This document shows, piece by piece, positions 1-7,333 of a stretch of DNA of 8,061 bases. The notes under the pieces are model-generated. The model was not told the DNA's origin, ran no database searches, and saw nothing but the letters and a program-made list of their open reading frames with translations. Source of the DNA: an uncultured bacterium. Lineage in GTDB: Bacteria; Patescibacteriota; Minisyncoccia; Phycocordibacterales; PALSA-1337. Each line of letters opens with the position of its first letter. The first letter of the stretch is position 1. Position numbers and translations under genes: made by a program. The stretch lies in NCBI GenBank assembly GCA_903876465.1, contig CAIRAF010000100.1, positions 1 through 8,061 on the forward strand, in the 5' to 3' direction.

Positions 1-17
1 AATTACACAACAAAACC

Positions 18-2183
18 ATGCAACGCGATTACCCACTTGAGAGAATGCGAAACTTCGGCATCATTGCTCACATTGATGCTGGAAAGACTACGACTTCAGA
101 ACGTATCCTGTATTACACAGGTATGATTCACAAAATCGGTGAAGTTCACGAAGGTGAAACTACTACTGATTGGATGGAACAGGAACGCGAACGTGGTATC
201 ACTATTACCGCAGCCGCTATTACTTGTTTCTGGAATCCAACTTATATGCGTGGTCTCAAAGATGCTGCTGGAAAAGATGATGTCTCACAGAAGGTTCGTT
301 TCAATATCATCGACACACCGGGACACATCGACTTTACAGTGGAAGTGAAGCGTTCTCTCCGCGTGCTCGACGGTGCTGTTGTGGTCTTCGACGGTGTTGC
401 CGGTGTTGAACCACAGTCAGAAACAAACTGGCGTTATGCTGATGAAGCCAATGTTCCACGCCTTTGTTTCATCAATAAAATGGACCGCATGGGTGCTTCA
501 TTTGAGAAGTCTTTCAAATCTATTCTTGAGCGTTTGAATAAGAATGCTATTCGTTTTCAGCTACCAATCGGTACAGAAGCTGATCACCATGGTGTTGTTG
601 ACCTCCTTCGCATGAAGGCTTACACCTTCTCTGGTGAGAAGGGTATTGATATTATTGAGAGTGAAGTTCCTGCAGATATGCTCGAAGATGCAAAGAAATA
701 TCGTGCAGAAATGATTGAGAAAGTTGTTGAAACTGATGATGCAGCAATGCAGAATTTCCTTGATGGAAAAGAAATTACAGAAGCAGAGTTCAAGAGGGTT
801 TGTCGTAAGGCTGTTATTGCCAATAAGATTTTCCCAGTCTTTACTGGTTCAGCTCTTAAGAACGTTGGTGTTCAATTGGTTCTCGATGCCGTTGTCGACT
901 ATCTTCCATCACCTCTCGATATGCCAGCTATTAAAGGTATTGATCCAAACACAGGTGCAGAGATCGAGCGTCATGCGTCAGACAGTGAACCTTTCTCAGC
1001 TCTTGCTTTCAAACTTCAGAACGATCCGTTCGTTGGTCAGCTCACATTCTTCCGTGTGTATTCAGGTACTATCGAAGCTGGTACATATATTTATAACTCA
1101 ACTACTGGTAAGAAAGAGCGCCTCGGCCGTATTGTTCGCCTCCAAGCCGACAAGCGTGAAGAGGTTAAGAAAGTTTTTGCCGGTGAAATCGCGGCAGCCG
1201 TCGGTCTCAAGGATGCTCTTACTTCACATACTTTCTGTGATGAAGATAAACCAATTATTCTTGAAAAGATTAAGTTCATGGAGCCAGTTATTTCTCTTCG
1301 TATTGAACCAAAGACAAAAGCTGATCAAGAGAAAATGGGTATGGCTCTCCGCAAGCTCGGTAATGAAGATCCAACTTTCCGCGTTTCAAGTAATCAGGAA
1401 ACAGGCGAGACTATTATTTCAGGTATGGGAGAACTTCACCTCGAAATCATGGTTGATCGTATGAAGCGTGAATTCACTGTTGAAGCCAACGTCGGTAAGC
1501 CTCAAGTAGCATATCGCGAAACAATTCTCGGTACTGCTGAAGCTGAAGAAAAATACGTCAAACAGACTGGTGGTAAAGGTCAGTACGGTCACGTCAAAAT
1601 TAATATCAAGCCGATGTTACCATGGCCAGAAGGTGAGAAGGTTCCAAAGAACGTCAGTAACTACGACGACTTCCGTTTCATTAACTCTATTACTGGTGGT
1701 GCTATCCCAGGCGAATTCATCCCAGCAGTTGAGAAGGGTGTTCATGAAGCTATGGATCGCGGTATCCTTGCTGGATTCAGACTTGTTAATATCGAATGTG
1801 AATTGACTTACGGTTCATATCACGACGTCGACTCATCAGAAATTGCTTATAAGATTGCAGCGTCTATCGCTTTCCAAGCAGCTTGTAAGCGTGCGAAGCC
1901 AGTCATCCTTGAACCTATTATGAAGCTTGAGGTTGTTTGTCCAGAAAAATATATGGGTGATGTTATTGGCTCAATCTCATCAAAACGTGGTTTGATTGAA
2001 GGTTCTGAACCAAAGGGTATGAACCTCGCTATCCATGCGAAAGTTCCATTGTCAGAAATGTTTGGTTATACCACAGACCTCCGTTCTATGACTTCAGGTC
2101 AGGGAAGTGCTCAAATGGAATTCGATCACTATGACGTTGTTCCAAAGAACGTTGAGACTGAGATTATTGAGAAGAAGAAATAA
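18..2183 (+). CDS. fusA: Elongation factor G (translocation GTPase), complete
   Basis: EF-G is a cytoplasmic GTPase that drives translocation of tRNA and mRNA on the ribosome and, with RRF, recycles ribosomes. The 721-aa product shows all GTPase motifs: P-loop AHIDAGKT (residues 17-24), switch I RGITI (59-63), DTPGH (99-103) and NKMD (153-156). Later family blocks are also present: GMGELHLEI, EANVGKPQVAYRET, KQTGGKGQYGH (515-525) and, in domain IV, GSYHDVDSSE with the decoding-tip His at 602. It is somewhat longer than E. coli EF-G (704 aa). By comparison from memory, extra residues lie between switch I and DTPGH (about 72-93) and in domain IV (about 535-550). The start is fixed by the conserved MQRDYPLERMRNFGIIAHIDAG beginning. 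Only 17 A/C-rich bases precede it in the window and they contain no Shine-Dalgarno sequence. rpsG or rpsL would be expected upstream but lie outside the window. Confidence 0.98.
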   Translation: MQRDYPLERMRNFGIIAHIDAGKTTTSERILYYTGMIHKIGEVHEGETTTDWMEQERERGITITAAAITCFWNPTYMRGLKDAAGKDDVSQKVRFNIIDTPGHIDFTVEVKRSLRVLDGAVVVFDGVAGVEPQSETNWRYADEANVPRLCFINKMDRMGASFEKSFKSILERLNKNAIRFQLPIGTEADHHGVVDLLRMKAYTFSGEKGIDIIESEVPADMLEDAKKYRAEMIEKVVETDDAAMQNFLDGKEITEAEFKRVCRKAVIANKIFPVFTGSALKNVGVQLVLDAVVDYLPSPLDMPAIKGIDPNTGAEIERHASDSEPFSALAFKLQNDPFVGQLTFFRVYSGTIEAGTYIYNSTTGKKERLGRIVRLQADKREEVKKVFAGEIAAAVGLKDALTSHTFCDEDKPIILEKIKFMEPVISLRIEPKTKADQEKMGMALRKLGNEDPTFRVSSNQETGETIISGMGELHLEIMVDRMKREFTVEANVGKPQVAYRETILGTAEAEEKYVKQTGGKGQYGHVKINIKPMLPWPEGEKVPKNVSNYDDFRFINSITGGAIPGEFIPAVEKGVHEAMDRGILAGFRLVNIECELTYGSYHDVDSSEIAYKIAASIAFQAACKRAKPVILEPIMKLEVVCPEKYMGDVIGSISSKRGLIEGSEPKGMNLAIHAKVPLSEMFGYTTDLRSMTSGQGSAQMEFDHYDVVPKNVETEIIEKKK

Positions 2184-2205
2184 AAGAGACTGGGGATAAC
2201 TGCTG

Positions 2206-2233
2206 TTGCAGATATCTAAAAGCAGGTTATAAT
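2206..2233 (+). promoter_or_regulatory. Candidate sigma70-type promoter after fusA
   Basis: A perfect TATAAT (2228-2233) has a weak -35 candidate TTGCAG (2206-2211) at 16-base spacing. Transcription would start near 2240, just before the strong hairpin at 2248-2273, and could feed the gene at 2323 with a leader of about 83 bases. The same stretch also forms an imperfect inverted repeat (ATAACTGCT at 2196-2204 against AGCAGGTTAT at 2221-2230, one bulge), so the TATAAT may instead be part of an RNA structure at the end of fusA. A second AT-rich candidate closer to the gene is TATAAA at 2301-2306, without a well-placed -35. Confidence 0.35.
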
Positions 2234-2247
2234 GTTCCCAACTACCC

Positions 2248-2273
2248 AAGCACGTGTCGAAAGACACGTGCTT
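2248..2273 (+). terminator. GAAA-tetraloop hairpin after fusA, probable terminator
   Basis: AAGCACGTGTC (2248-2258) and GACACGTGCTT (2263-2273) are perfect reverse complements around a GAAA loop, giving an 11-bp stem. It lies 64 bases after the fusA stop. The following bases (GTCTCGTTTGCTG) are only moderately T-rich, so termination may be weak or partial. The other reading is a 5'-leader hairpin of a transcript starting near 2240. Confidence 0.55.
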
Positions 2274-2322
2274 GTCTCGTTTGCTGTTCATTAATAAAAT
2301 TATAAATTAACTTATCATCACT

Positions 2323-2904
2323 ATGTTTGGCGAAAACTTCAAATACATTCTTGCTCTAGGGTTCTTATTTACATTCGTCTATACCACTCCATCTGTTCTA
2401 GATTCTGTTTCAAGTGGAATCGCTAACAGTGAGCAAGCGGCTGTCTGGGATGGATGGTTCAGTCCTGCTGGACAAAACAATATTCAAGCACAATTTCAAA
2501 TCCATCGAGACTTTGGCAGTACAAGCGGCAATGCTGAAATACAGCACCCACCTATGCAATTTGGAAGTAGTTCACCAATGATTAGACCTCCTTTTGCTTC
2601 ATCAACATCTCCAATGGGAGATAGGGAAGGTAAGAAGAATGGTCCGATGAACCCACAAGATGTAATATCTGTACTATTTAAAGCTGGAATTATTTCCGCT
2701 GATAAAGTAGATCAAGCCAGACAACTTTTCCCTCAACCATCTCAGGTAGGAAGTAGTACAGTCAGTAGAATAATGCCTCCTCCATTCATGGGTGACAAAG
2801 GAATGATGGGTTCAACGACACCTCCAATGCACATGAATGAACAACGACCTCCACAGCAAGGGGCCAATCAGCAGCCTCCTAGACCAGGCTCAAATCAACA
2901 GTAA
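2323..2904 (+). CDS. Exported Pro/Met/Gln-rich protein of unknown function
   Basis: I do not recognise a named family. The 193-aa product opens with a hydrophobic segment (about residues 7-25, YILALGFLFTFVYTTPSVL) that should act as signal peptide or membrane anchor, so the rest is predicted outside the cytoplasm. The middle and C-terminus are low in complexity, with many Pro, Met, Gln, Ser and Gly (PPMQFGSSSPMIRPPF, MPPPFMGDKGMMGS, and a Gln/Pro-rich tail), and probably disordered. One patch looks ordered: residues 110-136 (NPQDVISVLFKAGIISADKVDQARQLF), a likely helix-turn-helix-like pair of short amphipathic helices. Similar 'GIISADKxxxA' patches occur, as I recall, in exported Parcubacteria proteins. 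There are no cysteines. The start is the first ATG after an AT-rich leader without Shine-Dalgarno. The gene is convergent with the next one, with 15 bases between stops and no terminator hairpin between them. Confidence 0.8.
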   Translation: MFGENFKYILALGFLFTFVYTTPSVLDSVSSGIANSEQAAVWDGWFSPAGQNNIQAQFQIHRDFGSTSGNAEIQHPPMQFGSSSPMIRPPFASSTSPMGDREGKKNGPMNPQDVISVLFKAGIISADKVDQARQLFPQPSQVGSSTVSRIMPPPFMGDKGMMGSTTPPMHMNEQRPPQQGANQQPPRPGSNQQ

Positions 2905-2919
2905 CTTAATCATCAGAAA

Positions 2920-3720
2920 CTATCTCGGAAAAACATCAATTAATTCATTCGAATAATAAAATTGTCCGGCAAGGCCACCGAAACTATAAGTTGTATTACC
3001 GAGTGTAATAGCTGCGCCACCACTTTGTGGGTCGGCGTGTGGATGTGAATTCTGAAAGCCTATATTGAATAGTGTGGCTAATATTTCAGGTCTATCTGTG
3101 ATAGATATCCCTGATTTTTGCCACTGAGCTTCTAACTCTTTGATAATCAAAGCACCGTAAAGATATGAATAGTAACGGTTATGTTCATCTGTTAGACGCG
3201 CAAATCGGGCGGCATCAATATCAGTAGTTGTGGCAGGATAGTCTAGTGCGTGTTCATATAGCGATTCGAGATACCAAGGTGAACTTATATTCTTTAAGTT
3301 ATCTTCAACTTGGCGCGCAGTATCTTGTTTAATGCCCATAACACCCCAAGAAAATTGAGATTGATTACCCAAAATTTTGAGAGGAGAAAATACTGATTTG
3401 AATATCTCACGATTTGAATAGAAAAGGCGTAATTGTTCGACAATGAGTATGGAGACGATTAGACGAGAAGATACATTTGTTGTTGATGCTACTCCGTTTA
3501 TGGCCAATTCGTCCTTAGCTACGGCCAATTTCAAAGTATTCCATTCATCTCCTTGTGCCCAAGTTTGGTTTGAACTTGTAGCATCTTTAAAATAATCATG
3601 TTGGGCATCTATAATCCCTGACGTCTTGGTAAAACCTAGTTCAACTGCAGTATAAACAGCCACGAGAGTAAATCCAATGATGGCAAATATGTAGACAATG
3701 ATGGTAAATAGCTTTTTCAT
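2920..3720 (-). CDS. Membrane-anchored lysozyme-like / lytic transglycosylase-like protein
   Basis: The 266-aa product has a short Lys-rich start and one transmembrane segment (about residues 5-26), which puts the remainder outside the membrane. The outer part follows the order of lytic transglycosylase (SLT/GH23-type) motifs. A hydrophobic helix ending in Glu (LIVSILIVEQ, candidate catalytic E95) comes first. A SWGVMGIKQDTA block (124-135) then matches the family's 'S.G.MQI.P.TA', and LATLFNIGFQNSHP (214-227) sits where the family has 'ALAAYNAGP'. The C-terminal GGAAITLGNTTYSFGGLAGQFYYSNELI is not explained. If active it would cleave peptidoglycan glycan strands, fitting the peptidoglycan-binding protein encoded at 5818. 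The fold assignment is by motif order only and is uncertain. There are no cysteines. It is transcribed against its neighbours, and no Shine-Dalgarno precedes the ATG. Confidence 0.85.
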   Translation of the reverse strand: MKKLFTIIVYIFAIIGFTLVAVYTAVELGFTKTSGIIDAQHDYFKDATSSNQTWAQGDEWNTLKLAVAKDELAINGVASTTNVSSRLIVSILIVEQLRLFYSNREIFKSVFSPLKILGNQSQFSWGVMGIKQDTARQVEDNLKNISSPWYLESLYEHALDYPATTTDIDAARFARLTDEHNRYYSYLYGALIIKELEAQWQKSGISITDRPEILATLFNIGFQNSHPHADPQSGGAAITLGNTTYSFGGLAGQFYYSNELIDVFPR

Positions 3721-3740
3721 AATAGTTTTTGATCAGTCAA

Positions 3741-3749
3741 ACTATATCA
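3741..3749 (-). promoter_or_regulatory. Extended -10 promoter candidate for the lysozyme-like gene
   Basis: On the minus strand this reads TGATATAGT, an extended -10 element (TGn before a TATAAT-like hexamer). The hexamer lies 20 bases upstream of the start codon, giving a leader of only about 13 bases. No convincing -35 is seen, which extended -10 promoters do not strictly need. Confidence 0.4.
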
Positions 3750-3779
3750 TAAGCTATTGGCCATAGGGGATAACTAATT

Positions 3780-3807
3780 TTGGTCTACTTTGAATTAGTT
3801 ATATAAT
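3780..3807 (+). promoter_or_regulatory. Promoter candidate for the TIG-domain surface protein
   Basis: A perfect TATAAT (3802-3807) lies 16 bases after a weak TTGGTC (3780-3785). The start site would be near 3814, leaving a leader of about 15 bases without Shine-Dalgarno. The -10 overlaps an imperfect AT-rich dyad (AGTTATATAATA at 3797-3808 against TATATTATTAACT at 3812-3824). The dyad may be an operator but could be chance in such AT-rich DNA. Together with the minus-strand element at 3741-3749 it makes a divergent promoter region of 108 bases. Confidence 0.38.
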
Positions 3808-3828
3808 AGTTTTATATTATTAACTTTA

Positions 3829-5724
3829 ATGATTAAAATGAATCTAAAATCTTTGTTCGAGGGTAATTTGAGAGACACTGCTGTTCTTGCTCTGCTTGTA
3901 GCGATGACGGTAGTTACTGTTTCGGTTTATGGTACATCTGGTAATTCAGTTACACCTGTTGCAGCAAATAATTCTGCCGCAGCTTTAACTTCTATATCTT
4001 CAAATGGTGGAGGAGGTTCAGTAATTGTTCCAGCTGGTTATTCTTGCACCCCAAACCCAATTCCTGTAACAGGTGTCACTGCTAGAACGATCGGTGAGTC
4101 AAGGCTCGCTCTTTCTTATGATTCAAATAAAAAGGAAGCATTACTTACTGCAACGTTTATTTTATCTGTAAATGGCGGTAGTAATGGTGTCTATATATAC
4201 CAATATCCAAGTATTGCATTTCATGATGCTAGTGGTAATTACGTATATGCAAATACACAGGTTAATCAACCTATAGTACCAATTACGAGATTAAGTCCAA
4301 TGAAAGACAGTTACGGTCAAGTCGTCTATTGGGTTGCTCCAAACCGAAATGTTGTATTTACAGCTGTCGGAACCATTGATCCAAAAGTTCTCTTATCAGG
4401 TACTTATACAGCATCAGTTGATGGATTGATTGGTGAAAATACACTTACTAATCCTTTAGGATTTAAAATTGCTGTTAATCCAAATCAGACAAATTCACAA
4501 ACTATTGTTGGTGAAATAACTCCTTACATATCTAATATCAATCCAAATCAGGTAAATGTTGGTGATAGTGTCACATTAACAGGTCAAAGACTCAATTTGG
4601 GTAATGTATATATTGATGGAAACGTTCTTCCAACATCAGGAAATAGTACAGGTATTCAGGTTGCTACAGATGGCTCGAGTATAATATTTAAAGTTCCGGC
4701 GCTCTCATCTGGTTGGCATTACGTCACTGTTAATAGTCCTAGTGGCATGAGTAACGGGGTAGGAATGAATGTATTGGTTCCAGTTCCAACCACTACAATC
4801 AATGCAACTCTCGACCCTTCTTCACCTATTGCTTCTGTAGTTAAAATCTCACAAATAGCACAGACTCAAAATGTTCCATTGGCAGTATTTGATTTGAAAT
4901 CGAGTGGAACATCGACATTGCAAGGGTTTACTGTAAGCATAAATGTTACAGGTCAACCTATTTCCACATTATTCTCTAATGTGCAAATTAAAGTTGGTAG
5001 TCTAACCTACAGTGCCAACTCACTGGGTAATGGAATTGTCTCATTTACTAACATGATGATTCCTTTGCCTACAAATATAAATGTACCTATCACAGTCTTG
5101 GCTAATGTCGCCCAAGATACCAATGGCACCCTCAGTGGTTCAACTGCCGTTGTTAGTCTTGTTCCAAATTCAACGAGTATTACGGCTATAGATTTGAATT
5201 ATAATTCAGCCCAAGTAAATAGTAACGGAATTATTTCTGGTGGGGTTATTAAATTCACTTCTTGTCCTACTTCTAGCTCTGCTACATATGTCTGCCCTAC
5301 AGCAAATGTTCCTACAGTATCAAATATGTCTGTAATCCCTTCTACTGTTAATCAAAATCAGGGTGCCTCTACAACCGAACAAGTTACATTCACATATAAC
5401 ATAACAGCAGCAAACAACCCAATCTATATTAGTAAGACATATGGTAATGCTGTCTTTGCAACTTCAGTAGGGAATGTCGGATCAGTAACGAATGTCAGTT
5501 TTACGGATAATGACAGTACAAATGATGGGCCAACTTATTTCTACATTGCTCCTGGTCAGACGAAGTCATTCACAGCAATTGAACTCTTTAGAGGAATGGC
5601 TGGTTCAGTTAGTGGGGTATATAAGATTGTAGGTTTGAATTATGGCACCAACACTTCTGGCACAGGATCAACTCTTGTATCTTCGAATATTGGTCAGGCG
5701 TTAACTGCAACAATAGTCTTCTAG
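3829..5724 (+). CDS. Membrane-anchored surface protein with TIG/IPT domain
   Basis: The 631-aa product begins with a transmembrane or signal segment (about residues 17-35, TAVLALLVAMTVVTVSVYG), then a Ser/Ala/Gly-rich linker (36-68). Residues 69-220 form a beta-rich region of no family I can name (YSCTPNPIPVTG..., ...GTYTASVDGLIGENTLTNPLGF). Residues 231-316 are a typical TIG/IPT immunoglobulin-like domain: PYISNINPNQVNVGDSVTL, a GxRL-type turn, a WHYVTV strand and SNG near the end. Residues 317-475 and 495-631 are further beta-sandwich-like segments rich in Ser, Thr, Asn and Val. A small cysteine pair (C479, C489) lies in a linker and C73 is single. There is no sortase motif at the C-terminus, so N-terminal anchoring is likely. 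TIG domains serve in adhesion and surface structures, and a role in attachment or an S-layer-like coat is inference. ATG at 3838 (Met4) is an alternative start. Confidence 0.92.
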   Translation: MIKMNLKSLFEGNLRDTAVLALLVAMTVVTVSVYGTSGNSVTPVAANNSAAALTSISSNGGGGSVIVPAGYSCTPNPIPVTGVTARTIGESRLALSYDSNKKEALLTATFILSVNGGSNGVYIYQYPSIAFHDASGNYVYANTQVNQPIVPITRLSPMKDSYGQVVYWVAPNRNVVFTAVGTIDPKVLLSGTYTASVDGLIGENTLTNPLGFKIAVNPNQTNSQTIVGEITPYISNINPNQVNVGDSVTLTGQRLNLGNVYIDGNVLPTSGNSTGIQVATDGSSIIFKVPALSSGWHYVTVNSPSGMSNGVGMNVLVPVPTTTINATLDPSSPIASVVKISQIAQTQNVPLAVFDLKSSGTSTLQGFTVSINVTGQPISTLFSNVQIKVGSLTYSANSLGNGIVSFTNMMIPLPTNINVPITVLANVAQDTNGTLSGSTAVVSLVPNSTSITAIDLNYNSAQVNSNGIISGGVIKFTSCPTSSSATYVCPTANVPTVSNMSVIPSTVNQNQGASTTEQVTFTYNITAANNPIYISKTYGNAVFATSVGNVGSVTNVSFTDNDSTNDGPTYFYIAPGQTKSFTAIELFRGMAGSVSGVYKIVGLNYGTNTSGTGSTLVSSNIGQALTATIVF

Positions 5725-5738
5725 TTTAGGTTGTAATT

Positions 5739-5775
5739 AGCAAAAAAAGGCTAACCTAGGTTAGCCTTTTTTGCT
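5739..5775 (+). terminator. Palindromic rho-independent terminator, possibly bidirectional
   Basis: GGCTAACCTAGGTTAGCC (5749-5766) is a perfect 18-base palindrome flanked by seven A (5742-5748) and six T (5767-5772), then AGC/GCT on the outside. The result is a GC-containing stem followed by a U-tract. It lies 14 bases after the stop of the TIG-domain gene and ends its transcript. The A-tract on the other side would let it work on the minus strand too. Confidence 0.92.
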
Positions 5776-5780
5776 ATAGT
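5772..5780 (+). promoter_or_regulatory. Extended -10 promoter candidate for the peptidoglycan-binding protein
   Basis: TGCTATAGT is a TGn-type extended -10 that starts inside the 3' end of the preceding terminator. The start site would be near 5787, with a leader of about 31 bases and no Shine-Dalgarno before the ATG at 5818. It resembles the TGATATAGT ahead of the lysozyme-like gene. No -35 is visible because that position falls in the palindrome. Confidence 0.4.
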
Positions 5781-5817
5781 GAAAGAGTAAGCATTCTTAT
5801 TCGTCATCACTAATAAC

Positions 5818-7302
5818 ATGAAAAAATACATTTTACTCTCATTTCTTATAGTGTTTACAGTATTTGTTGGTAGTGTGCATGCTGAAAACTATTCATTTTC
5901 AAATGATTTAAGCGTTGGTAGTTCTGGGGCAGATGTTACAAGTCTCCAGACGTGGCTTATTTCAAATGGCTTTGACATACCTTCTATTAATTCAGGAGTC
6001 AGTTCAAAAGGGTATTTCGGCTCACAGACAAAAAATGCTCTTATTAAGTATCAACAGTCTGTAGGTTTTCCGGCATTTGGATTCTTTGGACCAATGACAC
6101 GAGGATATATAAATGGTCAAAACAATCAGAACAATAATTCATTTAAAGTAAGTTCACCAAATGGTGGTGAAGTCTGGGTAAAAGGTACGACACAAAATAT
6201 TACTTGGAGGGGTCCAGCAGATGTTCTTGCGCAAAAGGGTGACATTAAGCTTGAATATCCTCTACCTGCATGTGCCCAGCCAGGTCAAATTATTAAGTGT
6301 ATGATAATGGTTCGTGCACCTATAACTATTGGTACTAGTGTAGATTTGAGTTCACGTTCATATGCTTGGTATGTTGGAAATCAACAAGGTTTAGCATGCA
6401 TTCCTGAACAACCAAGTGCTTGTGAAGTACAGCCTGGTCAATATAAAGTCCAGATTTGTCCTGCTGACGGCTCAACTTGTGCTGAGAGTGATTCAACGTT
6501 CACTATTTCTTCAAGTACTGTAACTTCGAATAGTGCTCCAGTTATAAATGGTGTTGATGCTCCAACTACTTTATCTATTGGTCAGACTGGAACGTGGACT
6601 GTTCATGCAACAGATCCGTTGAATGGAACATTGGGTTATCAAGTAAATTGGGGTGATGTACCAACGTTCGCTTCAATGGATTGTCTTTCAGGCTTCACTT
6701 GTGATCCGAATGTTGGTGCAACTGTTGCTTCAGTTCAGCAAACTTCGGTATTTACACACTCATATAATTCTGTAGGTACATATACTATTAATTTCTATGT
6801 TAGGAATAGTGCGGGTCATGTAGCTAGAATTGGTTCGACAGTTGTAGTTACGAGTTCCGCCCAGACTTCAAATGTTCCTGATATTAATATCATTTCCCCA
6901 AATGGGGGAGAAGTATTTCAAGCTGGGACAAATCAAATAGTGACTGTAAATGTTACAGGAGATCAGACAAAGATAGGAAACACTATTAGTTTATTTTTAC
7001 TTGATTCATCTGGTAATTTGAGTAATGGCTATTCTCTTGGAAGTTTTTCAAGTGGTAATACGGCTGGTCAAAAATCATTTCAGGTAAAATTGCCTTCTAA
7101 TTATCTTGGTAACGATAAGATATATGCCACTCTTTCAACTTCTAGTCCATCAAGAATTTGCCGACCAGGCTATTTAGGTTGTGTGCCTGAGCCTATTATT
7201 CAAGCATATGATTACAGTGACAATCCATTTTCTGTGACTTCATATGAATATAGTAATAATCAGTGTCCAGCCGGCTTTACCTGTATCAAGAATTCCAACT
7301 AA
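5818..7302 (+). CDS. Secreted peptidoglycan-binding protein with PKD and SPNGGE beta domains
   Basis: The 494-aa product has a clear signal peptide (residues 1-22, cleavage likely after VHA). Residues 31-100 form a PG_binding_1-like domain: LSVGSSGADVTSLQTWL, then GYFGSQTKNALIKYQQSVG and FGPMTRGYIN, a fold that grips cell-wall peptidoglycan. Residues 108-231 open with SSPNGGEVW...NITWRG, typical of the Ser/Thr-rich Kre9/KNH-like beta domain. Residues 240-346 look like a PKD domain (WGD at 278-280; FTHSYNSVGTYTINFYVRN at 312-330). Residues 354-474 start with a second SPNGGEV and form another beta domain. All 12 cysteines form six pairs spaced CX5-8C, likely disulfide hairpins. No catalytic domain is seen. 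The likely role is a wall-attached adhesin or scaffold. ATG at 5818 is chosen because the signal peptide starts there; there is no Shine-Dalgarno. Confidence 0.93.
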   Translation: MKKYILLSFLIVFTVFVGSVHAENYSFSNDLSVGSSGADVTSLQTWLISNGFDIPSINSGVSSKGYFGSQTKNALIKYQQSVGFPAFGFFGPMTRGYINGQNNQNNNSFKVSSPNGGEVWVKGTTQNITWRGPADVLAQKGDIKLEYPLPACAQPGQIIKCMIMVRAPITIGTSVDLSSRSYAWYVGNQQGLACIPEQPSACEVQPGQYKVQICPADGSTCAESDSTFTISSSTVTSNSAPVINGVDAPTTLSIGQTGTWTVHATDPLNGTLGYQVNWGDVPTFASMDCLSGFTCDPNVGATVASVQQTSVFTHSYNSVGTYTINFYVRNSAGHVARIGSTVVVTSSAQTSNVPDINIISPNGGEVFQAGTNQIVTVNVTGDQTKIGNTISLFLLDSSGNLSNGYSLGSFSSGNTAGQKSFQVKLPSNYLGNDKIYATLSTSSPSRICRPGYLGCVPEPIIQAYDYSDNPFSVTSYEYSNNQCPAGFTCIKNSN

Positions 7303-7333
7303 TTAGTCAAAATAGAGGAAAGTGTATAAATAT

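Noticed and set aside
715..1464. Long open frame of 249 codons inside fusA, +1 relative to the gene
   Set aside because: It lies wholly within a clear fusA, has a biased composition rich in Leu, Ser and Val with no recognisable motif, and reflects codon bias of the real frame.
2094..2291. Minus-strand open frame over the end of fusA and the hairpin
   Set aside because: No start context or motif; it runs antisense through fusA and the perfect hairpin.
2323..2904. Met-rich segments as a copper-binding protein
   Set aside because: Methionines are scattered among Pro and Gly without regular MxxM spacing or His/Cys clusters, and no copper genes are nearby.
5739..5775. Palindrome as a protein-binding operator or recombination site
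   Set aside because: The flanking A- and T-tracts and position just after a stop codon are explained by a terminator.
2306..5811. Shared 8-mers upstream of starts (ATTAACTT at 2306 and 3819; TCATCACT at 2315 and 5804)
   Set aside because: Spacing to the ATG differs between copies and the words are short and AT-rich, so chance is a sufficient explanation.
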